The notes under the pieces were generated by a model that did not search any database, was not told where the DNA came from, and saw only the letters and a list, made by a program, of their open reading frames with translations. Below, one piece after another: positions 10,513-21,898 of a DNA stretch of 64,000 nt. The position numbers and the translations under genes were made by a program. Origin of the DNA: Wallemia ichthyophaga EXF-994 (Eukaryota > Basidiomycota > Wallemiomycetes > Wallemiales > Wallemiaceae); the NCBI RefSeq assembly GCF_000400465.1, contig NW_008806285.1, positions 275,017 to 339,016 of the forward strand, given 5' to 3'. Every line of letters begins with the position of its first letter. The stretch's first letter is position 1.

Positions 10513-11885
10513 CTAAAACAGCAAGCTAGACGCGTACTCAATGTTGCCATTCGTCGATCTGAGAGCTTGAATAGCTTCTTCTCTGCCCACACCTAACTCC
10601 ATCAACTTTGCTATTTTCTCTTCACTTATACCGTTGTTACTCCTATTTGAATCTGTATTTGTAGATGCTGCAGGATGAGATTGAGAAGCCGTGCTGCTTC
10701 CACCTAGAGTAGCGCCTGAGCCTGGGAACTTATCACCAGAGTGTGGTGGTATCGATGGCTGTTGAGCAATACCGCCTCCCTCTGCCGATTCCAACTGAGC
10801 TGGATCTTGATGGTTGTTCTTTGGTATCTCATGTTCCTAAGAGGTTGGGTTAGCGTGGGTGCGCTGTAGTGAAAGCTACACCTACTGCCAAGAAAGGAAT
10901 AACTATGTCTTGAATAATCATAGCGTTTTGCCGCAAGTCAATTACAGCTTGATGACGCTTGAGCATATCTAAACCGAACAATAGATCAACGCCACTGCCT
11001 TCACTGAGAGGAAGAGTGAGTTTATATGTCTTACCAACCACACAATACGTACGTCACAGTGAATGAACACTGTAGGAGTATATCACCAATCTGCATAGGT
11101 GCAGCGTGAATTCTTCCCAAGATCTTCGCAGTTCCTACACCTCGTGCAATACCTTGAAAGCGTGTATCAAGAAGACGCATGAGGTTGCAATCTTCAGCGC
11201 ACTTTGGACTCATAATTGTATTTTGAGCGCCTGAATCGACGAAAGCTTTAACGTGGTGTTTGTTAACCTGTGTATCGATATAAAGCATCTCAACCATCCC
11301 GAATGTTTCTGGATTGTATTCGATTGCACGTTCAAACGACTCAGCTACGGCTTGTTGACGTATTTCTTCTTCGATCCGCTTCTGCGAGTCGATATCGAAT
11401 GGATCTGAATTGAGCATTTCAGCCTGTTGGGTTTCAGCAACGTGTTTATTACGAACAGCTTGCTGCATCAGTTCGTAGAATTTCGGTGGATTCTTCTCTG
11501 CTGCTTCTGCTAGTTCTGGCTGTACCTGCTTCATCTGCTCGAGCAAATCTCGATTTCCTAGCAATTGTAGTCTCATCATCTCGCCGTCGTGTGCAACTTC
11601 TTTGCCCGCCACTTGAACCTTCCTTCTCAATCCGAGCATAGCATCTGCTGTGATGCCCTCGTCTTTGAGCTTGCGCGTGGGTTCTAAACTCAACTCGCTG
11701 TCGACATGTGTTATAATCTGCTCAGATGGTGGTATTTCTGACTCTGCCTCAAGCAGTGCTTGTAGATTATCCATTTCCATATCCGCACTGACTTCGAGCG
11801 TGTAAGTCTGCTAAGCTTGTGAGATTTGTATATGTGTGTGGCTGTATCCCACCTGTCCACTGTCCGTGACAAATGTCAAGAACAT
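10513..11885 (-). CDS. DDI1: DDI1-type ubiquitin receptor with retroviral-like aspartic protease fold
   Basis: A shuttle/protease protein in proteasomal turnover. Four exons: exon 1 ([11 protein letters not shown]) joins [20 protein letters not shown] to form the N-terminal ubiquitin-like domain, including [12 protein letters not shown] helical linker ([15 protein letters not shown]) leads to the protease domain with the catalytic motif [11 protein letters not shown] and the [16 protein letters not shown] strand. An intron (donor GTACGT, acceptor CTCAG) joins FTVT to [18 protein letters not shown]. Another splices into [12 protein letters not shown]. The C-terminal UBA domain reads [19 protein letters not shown] and ends [12 protein letters not shown]. 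All expected domains are present and the catalytic Asp is intact. Its start is about 95 bp from the upstream gene's stop. Confidence 0.93.
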
Positions 11886-11979
11886 GGTGGTATATGATAA
11901 ACAAGTTTAGATTATATTGATTGCCATACATTGATTGCGTTACATTGCTACACTTAATAAATATACTCGTTAGTTCCTT

Positions 11980-13454
11980 CTATTCCCCTCCGTCGCTCTC
12001 CTCGCTCTCCGCGTACACCACATCATCATTCTCGCTCTTCCCCTCAATCTCCCTTCGGAATGTCGACTTGACTCTCTCCATCAGCTTCTCAAACGGCAGC
12101 GACGTTGCCAGCTCTTTATCCATCCCGCAACTCCTGTACGTGATGTAACGCCACTGGTCTCTGAGCGTCTTGACAGACCACTCCCCCTTATACGTATCCA
12201 TGCCCAGCGACTTGAAATTGATCACCCCACGCTCCTTGATATTCATGTCAAGTACGTGTTTAATCAGTATACCACAATCAGACCGCCTGAAATCTGATCC
12301 TGACCGGCGATTCGGAAGGTCACGTCCGCGTAGCTCATCTTCCCATTTGATACGACACTGGTGTGCTGAACGCTTTCTGCCCATCTTCTCCTGTACAGTG
12401 ACCCAGAAAGGATCGTGTCCATCTCTAGTCACGTGGTTTCGCTCATTCATCATTGGTATTACGATTGAGAGGTACTCATTCTTTTCATCCTCCGACCACA
12501 GTCCTTTGCGTCTTTCTGGACAAACAAACATTCGGCGGTAATGATCAGAGCACTCGTTAGCTGGACGCTCGACGATGTGCGATATTTTTGTCCAAGAAGT
12601 TCCAAGTTGGGCATGTGCACTGCGTGAGAGTTAGTTTTTTTTTTTTTTGCATGTTTGCAGTCGTTCAAATGTTTCACTCACTCTAACAACCTATCGTCCT
12701 CGTCTTTCGTCCAGATTCCTTTGTTTGCATAAGGATGCCATCGAGCTCGAACATGCGTGTACACACTTGCTAGCACTCTATGTGGGACACATTCGGTAAG
12801 GTCACACCAGAAGTTGTCTCTGTTTTTCTCCTTCTTTGAAGCAAATATCCTCTCTCGGAGTTGATCATCGTCCAGGTTGTTGGTAATTTTGTACTTGCTT
12901 ATCCAGTCATAGACGATTCTCCTCTCTTCTTCGTCGAATGTACCTTGTTTGATTTTCGTGAAATTATCATTGATTATCTTTATTTGAGGTGGGTATAGCC
13001 ATCTAGTGTAGCGGTGTTCAGGAAGAACAGGCTCTGTCTCCCAGCCTTTATGAATTTTTCTGCCTTTTTTATGTAATTCTTCTGATTGAGGTACAATTGT
13101 TGAAGGTGCATCGTGTGGTAGCACTGGATCTGTGACGCTGTTGCTGCTGTTGACGTCATTTCCGCGTGTCTTTTTATCCTTACTCGTGCTATCTATGCCA
13201 TTTGTGCCATCGAAGGTTTGCTTTTTCTTTGACTTGTTGCGGTCAGATTCCTTGTACTCCTTGAGGGGAGCTAGAGAGGCTTCCGAATTAGGCTCCATTT
13301 TTACTCTCTTTCTTTCAGCGACGTCTGTATCTGCCTTCTCGGACCTACTCGAGAGATGGCCACGGCTGCTACGACGCTTACGATTAACTTTCCTGATAGA
13401 ATCCTTCACAACTAAATCTAAAGAATCCGCGATAACTTGACTTAGTGAGATCAT
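11980..13454 (-). CDS. Myb/SANT-domain DNA-binding protein (REB1/TTF1-like)
   Basis: About 480 residues in two exons; an intron with donor GTGAGTGAAAC, containing a poly-A tract, ends at CACGCAG and joins LLD to AHAQLGTSWTKISHIVERP. The N-terminal half is basic and disordered. The C-terminal half contains tandem Myb-like repeats: FDEEERRIVYDWISKY, WTKDEDDRLLDAHAQLGTSWTK and GLWSEDEKNEYLSIVI, then a region with FWVTVQEKMGRKRSAHQCRIKWED and WSVKTLRDQWRYI. This layout resembles yeast Reb1 and mammalian TTF1, which bind rDNA terminators and promoters. The exact orthologue is uncertain. The start is ATG 13454, 65 bp from the start of GRR1 on the other strand. Confidence 0.75.
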
Positions 13455-13519
13455 ATTTATTTGCCGTATTTGGAGATATCCCACTCGTGACGGTGTACCA
13501 CCAAGAGAAAGGCAGAGGA

Positions 13520-15446
13520 ATGGACACGCCTGGTTCGCCAACGCCCTCAAACACATCTCTATCGTCGATCAACGATGAAAACGATATTAACTTTGAGACT
13601 GAAATACTCCAATCTCTCGCACTCGGTGAGTTGGCGGGTGCGCAAATGACCCCTAAAGGTGGCGCAAGGAATTCAATTTCATTATCTATGGCATCAGCTC
13701 CAGCCACTGAACCACTGGAGAATCCAAATGGTCCAATCAGCAAACTCCCACTCGAGATACTCATACACATCTTACGTCTGCTCAACAACCCAACGCACCT
13801 CCTCAACAATTTACTCGTTTGTAGGACTTGGTGTGCCTGTGGAATCGAGATTCTCTGGCATCGCCCTTCCTTCCCTGCCGCGACTCCTTATGTCAAGTTC
13901 GCGCACATAATCGGTGGGCTGTATTCCAACGCGCCTACTTTTCAATACTCAAACTACGTCAAGCGTCTCAATTTTTCTAATATTCACAATTGGATTACTG
14001 ATCCTTACTTCCTCCCTGTGGCAAAGTGTCTCCGTCTCGAACGGCTGACGTTGACCGGTTGCAAGAGTCTTAGTGATAGTAGCCTGGAATTCGTTCTCGA
14101 GAACTGCAAAAACATACTGGCTTTGGATTTATCTGGTATAAACAAAATGTCAGACAAGACACTCAAGGTTATTGCCAATAACTGCAAGAAGCTTCAAGGA
14201 ATGAATTTGACAGACTGCGAGAGTATTTCTGACGAAGGCGTTGTTGAGCTTGCTAGAGGTTGTCAGCATATGAGAAGGGTGCGTGTCTTGATTTCCTCCC
14301 TTGCCATCGTTGACTTAGATATTTTAGTTGAAATTGTGCAATCTGAGGCAGATATCTGATATCACCGTTATAGCTATAGCTGAGAATTGTCCAGATTTGC
14401 TAGAGGTAGACTTCACAAAGTGCTCCATCTCATCCTCCTCTGTCAGTTTATTTTGGAAGAATGGCATTGGGGCACGTGAATTCAGATTAGGACAGTGTGC
14501 CTTTATAGATGACTCAGCATTCCCTTCACCCTCTACAACATCAAACATTCCTCATCACTACACACTAATCACCCAGCCACAAGTAAAACACTTTGAAGTC
14601 CTCCGTCATCTCGATCTAACGAGCTGCACATCGATAACCGACGAAGCGATAAAAGGAATCATAGCGCATGCGCCCAAAGTGCGAAATTTAGTTCTAGCGA
14701 AATGTTCCAATCTCACCGACGTTGCGATCAAAAACATATCAAAATTAGGAAAAGCTCTTCATTCATTACACCTTGGACACGTAACGGCGATTACCGACGA
14801 GAGTATTATAGTACTTGCTAGGATGTGCACGCGTATCAGATATATAGATCTGGCATGCTGTCCCAACTTGACGGACAATTCTATCACAGAACTGGCCAGA
14901 AACATGCCGAAATTGAAGCGTATTGGATTGGTGAGAGTGACAAATCTAACGGACATTTCCATTATAGCGCTCTGCGATCACTATACGCAGCTCGAGAGGA
15001 TACATTTATCTTATTGCGAGAAGATCACAGTAGATGCCGTACACCATCTCGTAGCCAGGCTCCAAAAGCTGACGCATCTCTCGCTCAGCGGTATACCAGA
15101 TTTTAGGAGGCCTGAGTTGCAGAGGTTCTGTCGAGCGCCACCAAAGGAATTCAGCGAGCACCAACGTCAAGTATTCTGTGTATTCAGCGGTAAAGGGATA
15201 CACGACTTAAGAGCATACATGCAGGAGGAGTACATGAGAGCTCGAAGAAGCCTGTTTGAGGACATACCACCATTCCAGAATGCGAGCGAGGGCGGAAGCG
15301 AGGCGAGCTCAAGCCCGGCAAGAACAAGACCTAACAGAATGTTAGAGGCTCTGGGTCTGAGCAGCTCAGATACGCAGCAGCTTGGCCTATCCAACGCTGA
15401 ACTACGCCAGTTGGCGCTGTCTAACTTTGAGCAGCACAATCGGTAG
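13520..15446 (+). CDS. GRR1: GRR1-like F-box and leucine-rich-repeat protein
   Basis: Substrate receptor of an SCF ubiquitin ligase; yeast Grr1 links glucose sensing to G1 cyclin and transporter-regulator turnover. About 620 residues. The F-box is ISKLPLEILIHILRLL ... LLVCRTWC. It is followed by many cysteine-containing LRRs (LERLTLTGCKSLSDSSL, LQGMNLTDCESISDEGV, LVLAKCSNLTDVAIKNI, IRYIDLACCPNLTDNSI, LERIHLSYCEKITVDAV). One intron (14280..14332, donor GTGCGT, acceptor TTTTAG) joins MRR to LKLCNLRQISDITV. ATG 13520 (MDTPGSPTP) is preferred over in-frame ATG 13445, which would overlap the divergent Myb gene. The local hexose-transporter array makes a glucose-signalling link tempting but unproven. 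Confidence 0.9.
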
Positions 15447-15612
15447 CATAATAATACAACATATAGCATAGCATATTCACTTTATTTTAGAGCAAACTTT
15501 TTTTAGTAATTGTTATTTAAATTACTCTTTTTGCATTGATTGAGACATATTTACTTGGGATAGATAGCCACATGAATAGAAAAGGAATCATGAATTTGAG
15601 TGAATAAAGTCA

Positions 15613-16344
15613 TTACATGTATTGCGAGATCCATCTGAAGCCTTCACCGTAGCCTTGACGCATAACGACGGAGCACATGAAGACTTCAATAGGACGAATG
15701 TCTTTAAGGGGTACCTTGCCCTTGCCGGTAGTTTGCCAGAGACCGAGAGACTGACGGAGTTCTTCTTCAGAGACAGCGCCAGGAGCGTCAATCTTGTTAC
15801 CGAGAACGAGGAAAGGAACCCTAGAGAGTTCCTCGATGGAGAGCAGAGCGTCGAGCTCTATTCTAGTCTCGTTCATTCTCTCCACGTCTTGACTGTCGAC
15901 TAGGAAGACAACGCCGTCAACTTCAGGGAAGTAGTCCTTCCACAGTCTTCTCGCTTGTTGGTGACCGCCTAGATCGTAAGTGGTGAATTTAACAGCGCCA
16001 ATAGCGAGTTCTTCCGAGGTTGGGTGCAAAGTCGGCTGGAGTGTTGCCAGTCTGTCGTTCTTAAGCATGTGGAGGAGTGTCTGTGAATTGGTGTGTTGGT
16101 TAGCAGATAGCTGGGGAGCGGCGGGGATCGACCCACAGTCTTTCCTGCATTATCCAAACCAAGGAACAAGATCTTGGCATTCTTGCTGGCGAGTCCTGAG
16201 CGGCGGCGGTGTGAGCTGTTTGTGTCGTGTGTTGTGATTGTGATTAACACACCTAAAGAAGCGAGTACGTCCCAGAACCAATCTAAAATCCACCTAATGT
16301 GTATCAATGTGCTGCTCTCTCGATGTGCTTCTTTCTCCCCACAT
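15613..16344 (-). CDS. SAR1: SAR1 small GTPase (COPII coat)
   Basis: Initiates COPII vesicle budding at the ER. All Sar1 signatures are present: the [10 protein letters not shown] membrane helix, Walker [22 protein letters not shown] switch [20 protein letters not shown] switch [18 protein letters not shown], and C-terminal [12 protein letters not shown]. Three introns are required. One (donor GTGTGT) falls between SLG and LASKNAK. One (donor GTGGGT) splits [12 protein letters not shown]. The first, 16342..16294, separates AT from G of the start codon so that the protein starts [10 protein letters not shown]. Without that first intron no ATG is in frame at the expected N-terminus. Divergent from the nucleoporin gene with 84 bp between starts. 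Confidence 0.92.
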
Positions 16345-16428
16345 TTTTAAATTTCGTCGTCGTCGTCGAGTGCCAAACGTACTCGAGTGCAGACTTAGAT
16401 TACAGCGTCAACGAAAGTTGAAAAATAA

Positions 16429-17729
16429 ATGTCGCTATTTGGAAATAACAGCGGTGCCGGTGCAGGCGCAGGTGGTGGATTTAGGTGGGTTTATTCCCTA
16501 TGTCCCTGCATCCTGCTCAATCTTACAGCTTTGGTCAATCTTCGCAGCAGCAGCAACCTGCTCAGTCTGGCGGATTCAGCTTTGGTGGCGCATCTGGATC
16601 CACAGCGCCTAAGCCATCTCTCTTTGGTGCGGCTGCTGGTACTAGCAACAGCGCGTCAACTGGGACTACCACTCAACAGCCTCCATCGAGTGGATTTGGA
16701 GGATTTGGAGGATTCGGTCAGCAGCAAACTTCCCAGCAACCCGGTCAACAAACACAACAGCCAGCCCAAACTGGTGGTTTGTTTGGAAGTCAACCACCAG
16801 CTTCATCGACGACGGGCACGGGTTTTGGAGGTTTTGGACAGTCGCAGCCACAGCCACTGCAACAGCAACAACCTCAGCAGTCTCAGCAGCCCGCTACTTC
16901 GAATAGCGCCTTAGGGTTTGGGTTGGGAGGTGGGAGCACCGCGTGAGTATCTCAGATGCAGCACTACGCGCTCATACTGACAAACTACAATAGCAATACA
17001 ACAGGTGCTTTCGGAAGTACGATTGGTGGTGGATTGGCTGGCACAGGTGGTCCGAATAACTCACAACAGCCCCAGCAATCACTCACCCGGACAACTAAAT
17101 ACAACGACCTCTCAGACGCACATAAGAAAGTGATAGACGATATAGATGCCCACATACAAGGTAGAAACCACATAGCATTGAACCTCAAGTCGGAGCCACT
17201 GGGCAAGGACGTGGATAGATCATCAGTGCTGCTTGAGCAAGTATCGAACGATTTGATGAGTCTGAAGAGCACACTTTCGCACACTTCAGCTGCTCTCGAC
17301 AGTCTCAAAGAGGACACAGACACTGATACAGTCCGAGCACTCACCATGACGCGCATAATTGATGGCTACAAACGCCCACAAGAGAGTGGCGCGTGGCTCA
17401 AAACATATAGGGACTTCCCTCATGAGTACTTTACACAAATGTCAGTAGATCTTAAAGACAGAGCGACTAAATATACCAGTACACTTGAGCAGATAGAAAG
17501 ACATTTGAGATATCTGCTCAGCACCAACAGCCAGCAGCAGGCCATGTACACACCACACAGTATCGCTCAAATACTGCAAACGCAGCATTCAACCTTTATG
17601 AGTCTCGCAAGCCACGTCGCAGAGCTGCAGAGCGCGACGGAAGGACTCAAGGAGGGATACAGGGATATATGGAGAAACAAGACCAAATCGTACGCTGATC
17701 CGTTCACGCTGCCGAATGAAGGCGCTTAG
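16429..17729 (+). CDS. FG-nucleoporin, Nup58/Nup49 type
   Basis: Central-channel nuclear pore protein. Exon 1 starts MSLFGNNSGAGAG and is spliced (donor GTGGGT, acceptor TTACAG) into a Gln/Gly/Ser-rich region with FSFG, SLFG, GFGGFGQ and GLFG repeats. A second intron (donor GTGAGTATC, acceptor CAATAG) joins GGSTA to NTTGAFGST. The C-terminal half is coiled coil (YNDLSDAHKKVIDDIDAHI; VLLEQVSNDLMSLKSTL; LEQIERHLRYLLST) as in the Nup62-complex member Nup58/45 (yeast Nup49). Nup54/Nup57 is the main alternative, but the TKYNDLSDAHKKVIDDID segment favours Nup58. The stop codon lies 48 bp from the convergent QCR6 stop. Confidence 0.78.
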
Positions 17730-17777
17730 AGGGTGAAGATAAAGTGTAATTTATTCTAGTATTGATTTTTAAGGTGA

Positions 17778-18396
17778 TTAGACCAATTTCGTGAAGAGCT
17801 TTGGAGCAGCGCAGTCGTCGACGGCGTGCAAGAAGCTGTAAGGGGTGAGAGGGGTGTGTGCGTGCTGCGGTTTACTCACTGGACTATAAATCGGGGAAAT
17901 GTTATTGGTTAAGCATAACAGTTAAGGCAGATTACTTACGCCTGTAGAAAGAATCACTTAGATATCGTTGCTAGCCTATGAATCGCACTCACATTTCCTC
18001 AGCACAGTTCTCGCCTTCGAATCCTTTGCCTGCTTCGACTTTTTCGTTGCAGTGCTCGAAGTGGTGCTTCAAGTGAGCGACGTGGGAGTTGTTCTCACAT
18101 TCTGAATAAGCGTCAGGAGTGCGGCGTACAGCAAGCAGATTCATTCACCTTCACGGATAGCTGGGTAGATCTGAGTGGCATGAGAAGGCTAAGCGTTGTG
18201 AGCCAGCAACACTCACATCTTCTGGCTCCTCTTCCTCCTCCTCTTCTTCCTCCTCTTCCTTGTCTTCAGATTCCTGTTGTGGCTCTTCCTGTGTCTCTTC
18301 CTGTGGCTGCTCCTGTGGCTGCTCCTCGCCCTCATCTGCGTACCCAACTGAGTAGACCGCGTCGACTGCTGAACTTAAATAATCTGCTAATCCCAT
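17778..18396 (-). CDS. QCR6: cytochrome bc1 subunit 6 (acidic hinge protein) with micro-exons
   Basis: Hinge subunit of mitochondrial complex III, aiding cytochrome c docking. Exon 1 encodes MGLADYLSSAVDAVYSVGYAD then a Glu/Gln-rich acidic stretch. Following exons give IYPAIREE and CENNSHVAHLKHHFEHC, then GFEGENCAEE. The last exon is FLHAVDDCAAPKLFTKLV. Between CAEE and FLHAVDD the family needs three residues. They are supplied by AT at the exon end, a 2-nt exon GC (17941..17940) and a 4-nt exon TCCA (17883..17880), plus one C, giving EEMLHFLHAVDDC, collinear with human EELFDFLHARDHC. All three flanking introns have GT..AG ends (51, 56 and 44 nt). The conserved cysteines of the hinge fold are present. 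Confidence 0.88.
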
Positions 18397-18463
18397 TTTC
18401 TGCTCTTTGGATATTTGAATTCCTCGGTGTGTTGGTTAGAAACGACGAAGCGAAAAAAACTAA

Positions 18464-19418
18464 ATGGAGTTCTGGGATATGTTCAAGACGCGCAAAGCTG
18501 GTGTGTCGTAGGCGTTGAGTGTCTATTAGCTTCTGTTCATGCGCCACAAATTAGATATCCTGCGCCTCGTCGACGCTGCCCAGTCTGGCTGTGAAATTAG
18601 GCAGGCGAGGGTAGAGGTCTATTCACTGCAGAAGACTTTCAACGACGCCGTTGATCTCCTTCCCTCATTCGATCAGAAGAGCTACTCCACTCAGCTCGTT
18701 CAGATTGCAAGTATCCTCAACGAGAAGGAAGCTGCAGTAGCGCCGAAACCCAAATTCAGCTTTAAAGATAAAGCACGTGCAAGACAGGCCGCATCTGTAA
18801 CTACTGCAAGTGCTGGGAGTGCTGGGAACGCTTCAATTGGCCCTGCTAAGACTACGCTAGACCAGCACCTTCACCCCCACAATCACGAGTCAGCCTTGGC
18901 AGCTACAGATATACACCACACGCTACATATCATCAACGCCCATCAAGGCGGTCTCACTGTCGATCGCGTCTCCGATAGCGTCCTCGTCGCTCCTGCAGAC
19001 ACTCACTCACCGTCTAGCTGCCACATCCACAATGTAGAACGAAGCATAATCAACCTCATTCGGGTAGACGGCAGTCTGTTCCTCAATAACATCAACCACG
19101 CTATCATTATAGCTGAATGTCATCAGGTGCGTTAGTACTTTTGCTGTTTGAGACATTCGGGAATGACTGACACGTTTTTAGTTCCGTATACACAAATCTC
19201 ACAACGTTACCATCGCACTCTCCATTTCTTCCACTGCTATCATGGAATCGTGCACCAACATCACTTTCGTCAAGCATCCAAAGGCTACGAACATACCCGT
19301 GGTATCTGACTTTGATGATCCCGTTTCTTCATCCAATTTCACATATAGCGAGAACACCGGGCGAGTTGAGGATATAGTAAAGCAGCCCACTCTCGCACAG
19401 TTAGCATACCTTCCTTAA
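18464..19418 (+). CDS. tubulin-binding cofactor C
   Basis: Stimulates tubulin GTP hydrolysis during alpha/beta-tubulin dimer assembly. The start is ATG 18464 (MEFWDMFKTRKAD) with a first intron (donor GTGTGT, acceptor AAATTAG) joining to ILRLVDAAQSG. The N-terminal spectrin-like helix region (VYSLQKTFNDAVDLLP) is followed by the C-CAP/beta-helix domain: SSCHIHNVERSIINLI, SLFLNNINHAIIIAECHQ, then after an intron (donor GTGCGT, acceptor TTTTTAG) FRIHKSHNVTIALSIS and AIMESCTNITFV. About 285 residues. This is the intact member of a unit whose decayed copies lie between the transporter genes downstream (about 21.9, 24.7 and 27.9 kb). Confidence 0.88.
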
Positions 19419-19715
19419 TTCATTACTCCACGCTAGCATATGCAAGATCTTTGTACACCACCAATACATTCATAGACGTTGCACACTCCAAATGCAAGCC
19501 AGGCATCATCCAATATACCTAAATCCATTTGATTTATTCTGATAGTACAACATAAAAGAAAAAAAAGAAAAGTCCCGTTGCAATTAGCAGTGGATAGCTT
19601 TTAAGCATATTTGAAAGTAAGTAAGTAATTAAAATCAGAGAGCATCTCCAAGAATGTTCCACATCCCGTAGAAACGATAAATTCAAGCACGAGCGAAAGA
19701 CCGGTTTCCTCAAAT
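19419..19715. other. convergent 3' intergenic region
   Basis: About 300 bp between the stop codons of tubulin cofactor C and hexose transporter 1. It contains a CTAGCATATGCAAGATCTTTG block that has a recognisable counterpart at about 22,260-22,290, showing that the TBCC 3' flank was part of the duplicated unit. Confidence 0.6.
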
Positions 19716-21617
19716 CTAAGCTGATTCCTTCTTCGATGTATACTCGCGGTGACCTGAAGCTTGCGAGTTTTCATCGCTCTCGAATCTCTTATCAGAGTGA
19801 TCGACATTGTCAGAATGCTCGATATTTTCCGGATTACCATAGATATCCATCTTGTTGGCCTCCATGACATCTCTCCTGGAATTGTAACCGGGTGGGACCC
19901 ACTTCTCGCTTGCCCAGGCTGTCAAGCCCTTCGTGGAGTACATTATGTCCACATTCTCGAGCGATAAACCTGCGGTTTCGTAGAGGAAGAAGAAGACAAA
20001 GACTGACGCGAAGAGATTGCAGCCAGCGAAGATGTAACCGTAAGCGAAGCCAATGTCACCAGTGATGAATGGCGAAAAGAAGGAGATAAGGAAGTTCCAC
20101 GTCCAGTTCGAAGCCGTCGCCAGCGATGCCTGTCTTGCTCTTGTTCTCGTTGGGAACGTCTCACCAGTGACAATCCAGCAAGCTGGACCCCAAGTAGTGG
20201 CGTAACTGGCAATGAACAAGCAAGCTGAGACAATCATGAGATCTCCCATACCTTCGTATTCGCTTGGAGGGCGACAAACACCGACGGAGGCGAAAATAAG
20301 CAGCCAAATCTTTATAGCAGTTAGCAAAATGCAGTTACTCTCGGAGACAACTCACTGCTATGGAAAAGTTAGCATGATCTAGGAGAAAGATTTTCACTAC
20401 TCACTTTGCCATAAACCTCCAATGTAAAGTGGTCTACGACGTCCATAGTGTTCTAGCACATAAAGACTGAAGAAGACGCAAACAAAGTTCACAACACCCA
20501 TAATAATTTGTGTAATGTAAGAATCTTCGATACCAACCGACTGGAAGATAGTGGCACCGTAGTAGAAGAAGTAGTTGGCACCAGTCAGCTGTTGCAGACT
20601 TTGCATCATCATTCCAAGGAAGGTTCTGTAGGCCAATTTCTTCGAGCCAGGAGAGCCGACGAAACATTCAATCCACGACTGCCAGAATGGAGCGTCATTC
20701 TCCCTCTCCATGTTGATATTTGTTTCAATTTCGCGGTAGTCATGCTCAACAACAGCTCTATCATAGTCTGTCTTGATACCTCTAATTCTTTCGAGCGCAT
20801 TTCTTGCGTCGTCGGTTCTGTCGTTTTTCATGAGCCAACGTGGTGATTCTGAGATTATCAGCAAAACCCCGAGAAATCATCAAGCTACCCACCTGGAAAC
20901 CGAGCGTGAAAGTGAGTGCATAACCAAGACCAACGATGATTCTCCAACTCGCGTCACTGTCTAGCTGGCGGGTACCGTAACAAAAGCAATATGCCAAAAG
21001 CATACCAAATGTAATGGCAAGTTGGTAGCAAGCAACCGCTGTACCTCTGAAAGAAGCTACGACGCACTCGGACATGTACATTGGTACCGCTGCTGATAAA
21101 GCACCAACACCCAGACCAGCTATCAGTCTACCGACTGCGAATTGCTGCCACACTTCAAATGTAGTGATCTGTACGAGGAATCCAATACTGACTACGATAC
21201 ACTCGATCGTCATGGCCCATCTTCTCCCTAAAAAGTCCGCGAGAGGAGCACCAAGAAGAGCACCACCAAAGGTACCGATCGACAAAAGACCAACGATAAG
21301 ACCCTCTCTGACTCGGGAAAACTCGTAAGTCTCGCAGTTCATACCATTAGCATCACATCCCTCTTGAATGTCCGAAAATCGCTCGAGGAAGTCCCTCATG
21401 AGAAGCATGTCTGATATCATACCAATATCATAACTTAGTGCGCTGTGAGCGGGGAGGTCTCGTAATGACATTCTGTACTCACCCAAAAACCATACCTCCA
21501 ACGGAGCTGCAGGTCTCAGTTAGTGGTGTTTTGCGGAGATGCGGGGCCCTACGATAGTGCTGCTATGAAAATTGTCACAAGCCCTAGCGGCTGTCCATGT
21601 ACTTTAAAATTAAACAT
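19716..21617 (-). pseudogene. hexose transporter paralogue 1, probably frameshifted
   Basis: MFS sugar porter. Start ATG 21617 (MFNFKVHGQPLGLVTIFI), spliced to SSVGGMVFG and YDIGMISDMLLM. Signatures: GRRWAMTIECIV, PMYMSECV, SPRWLMKND, QQLTGANYFFYYGATIFQSVG, FPTRTRARQASLATASNW, YETAGLSLENV. Compared with its three neighbours it lacks 16 nt at the end of the exon before SPRW (20893-20905). The usual splice (donor 20892) then puts the following exon out of frame and meets a stop after about six codons. A poor alternative donor 7 nt upstream would restore frame but drop part of a membrane helix. Downstream are two 46-47-nt introns flanking a 2-nt exon CA (20357..20356). It has no intron at FRG. 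Confidence 0.75.
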
Positions 21618-21898
21618 TGTGGTTGTAGTTCGAGATGAAAGGGCAGCTCGGATTGACTTTACAAGTATGGTATATGAATGCGTACCTGATGGTCATGTGC
21701 ACGTCATACGGTGCGCATACGGAACTCTTCCTTGTTTGATGATCACCGGGGGTGACTCAATGCGGATAAAATCCCCAAGAATGCTAAGGGAAGAGCTTCT
21801 TCGTATCTCATAATCTGGTCTAGCTGCATTATCGAGAATGCTAAACGGGGTATTGCGGGAATTATGCATGCATGGCGGCTATAATTTCAATACTTGTC

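Noticed and set aside
12641-12652. Poly-T tract as a possible terminator or transposon tail
   Set aside because: It lies inside the intron of the Myb-domain gene, upstream of a normal CTAAC/ACGCAG 3' splice site.
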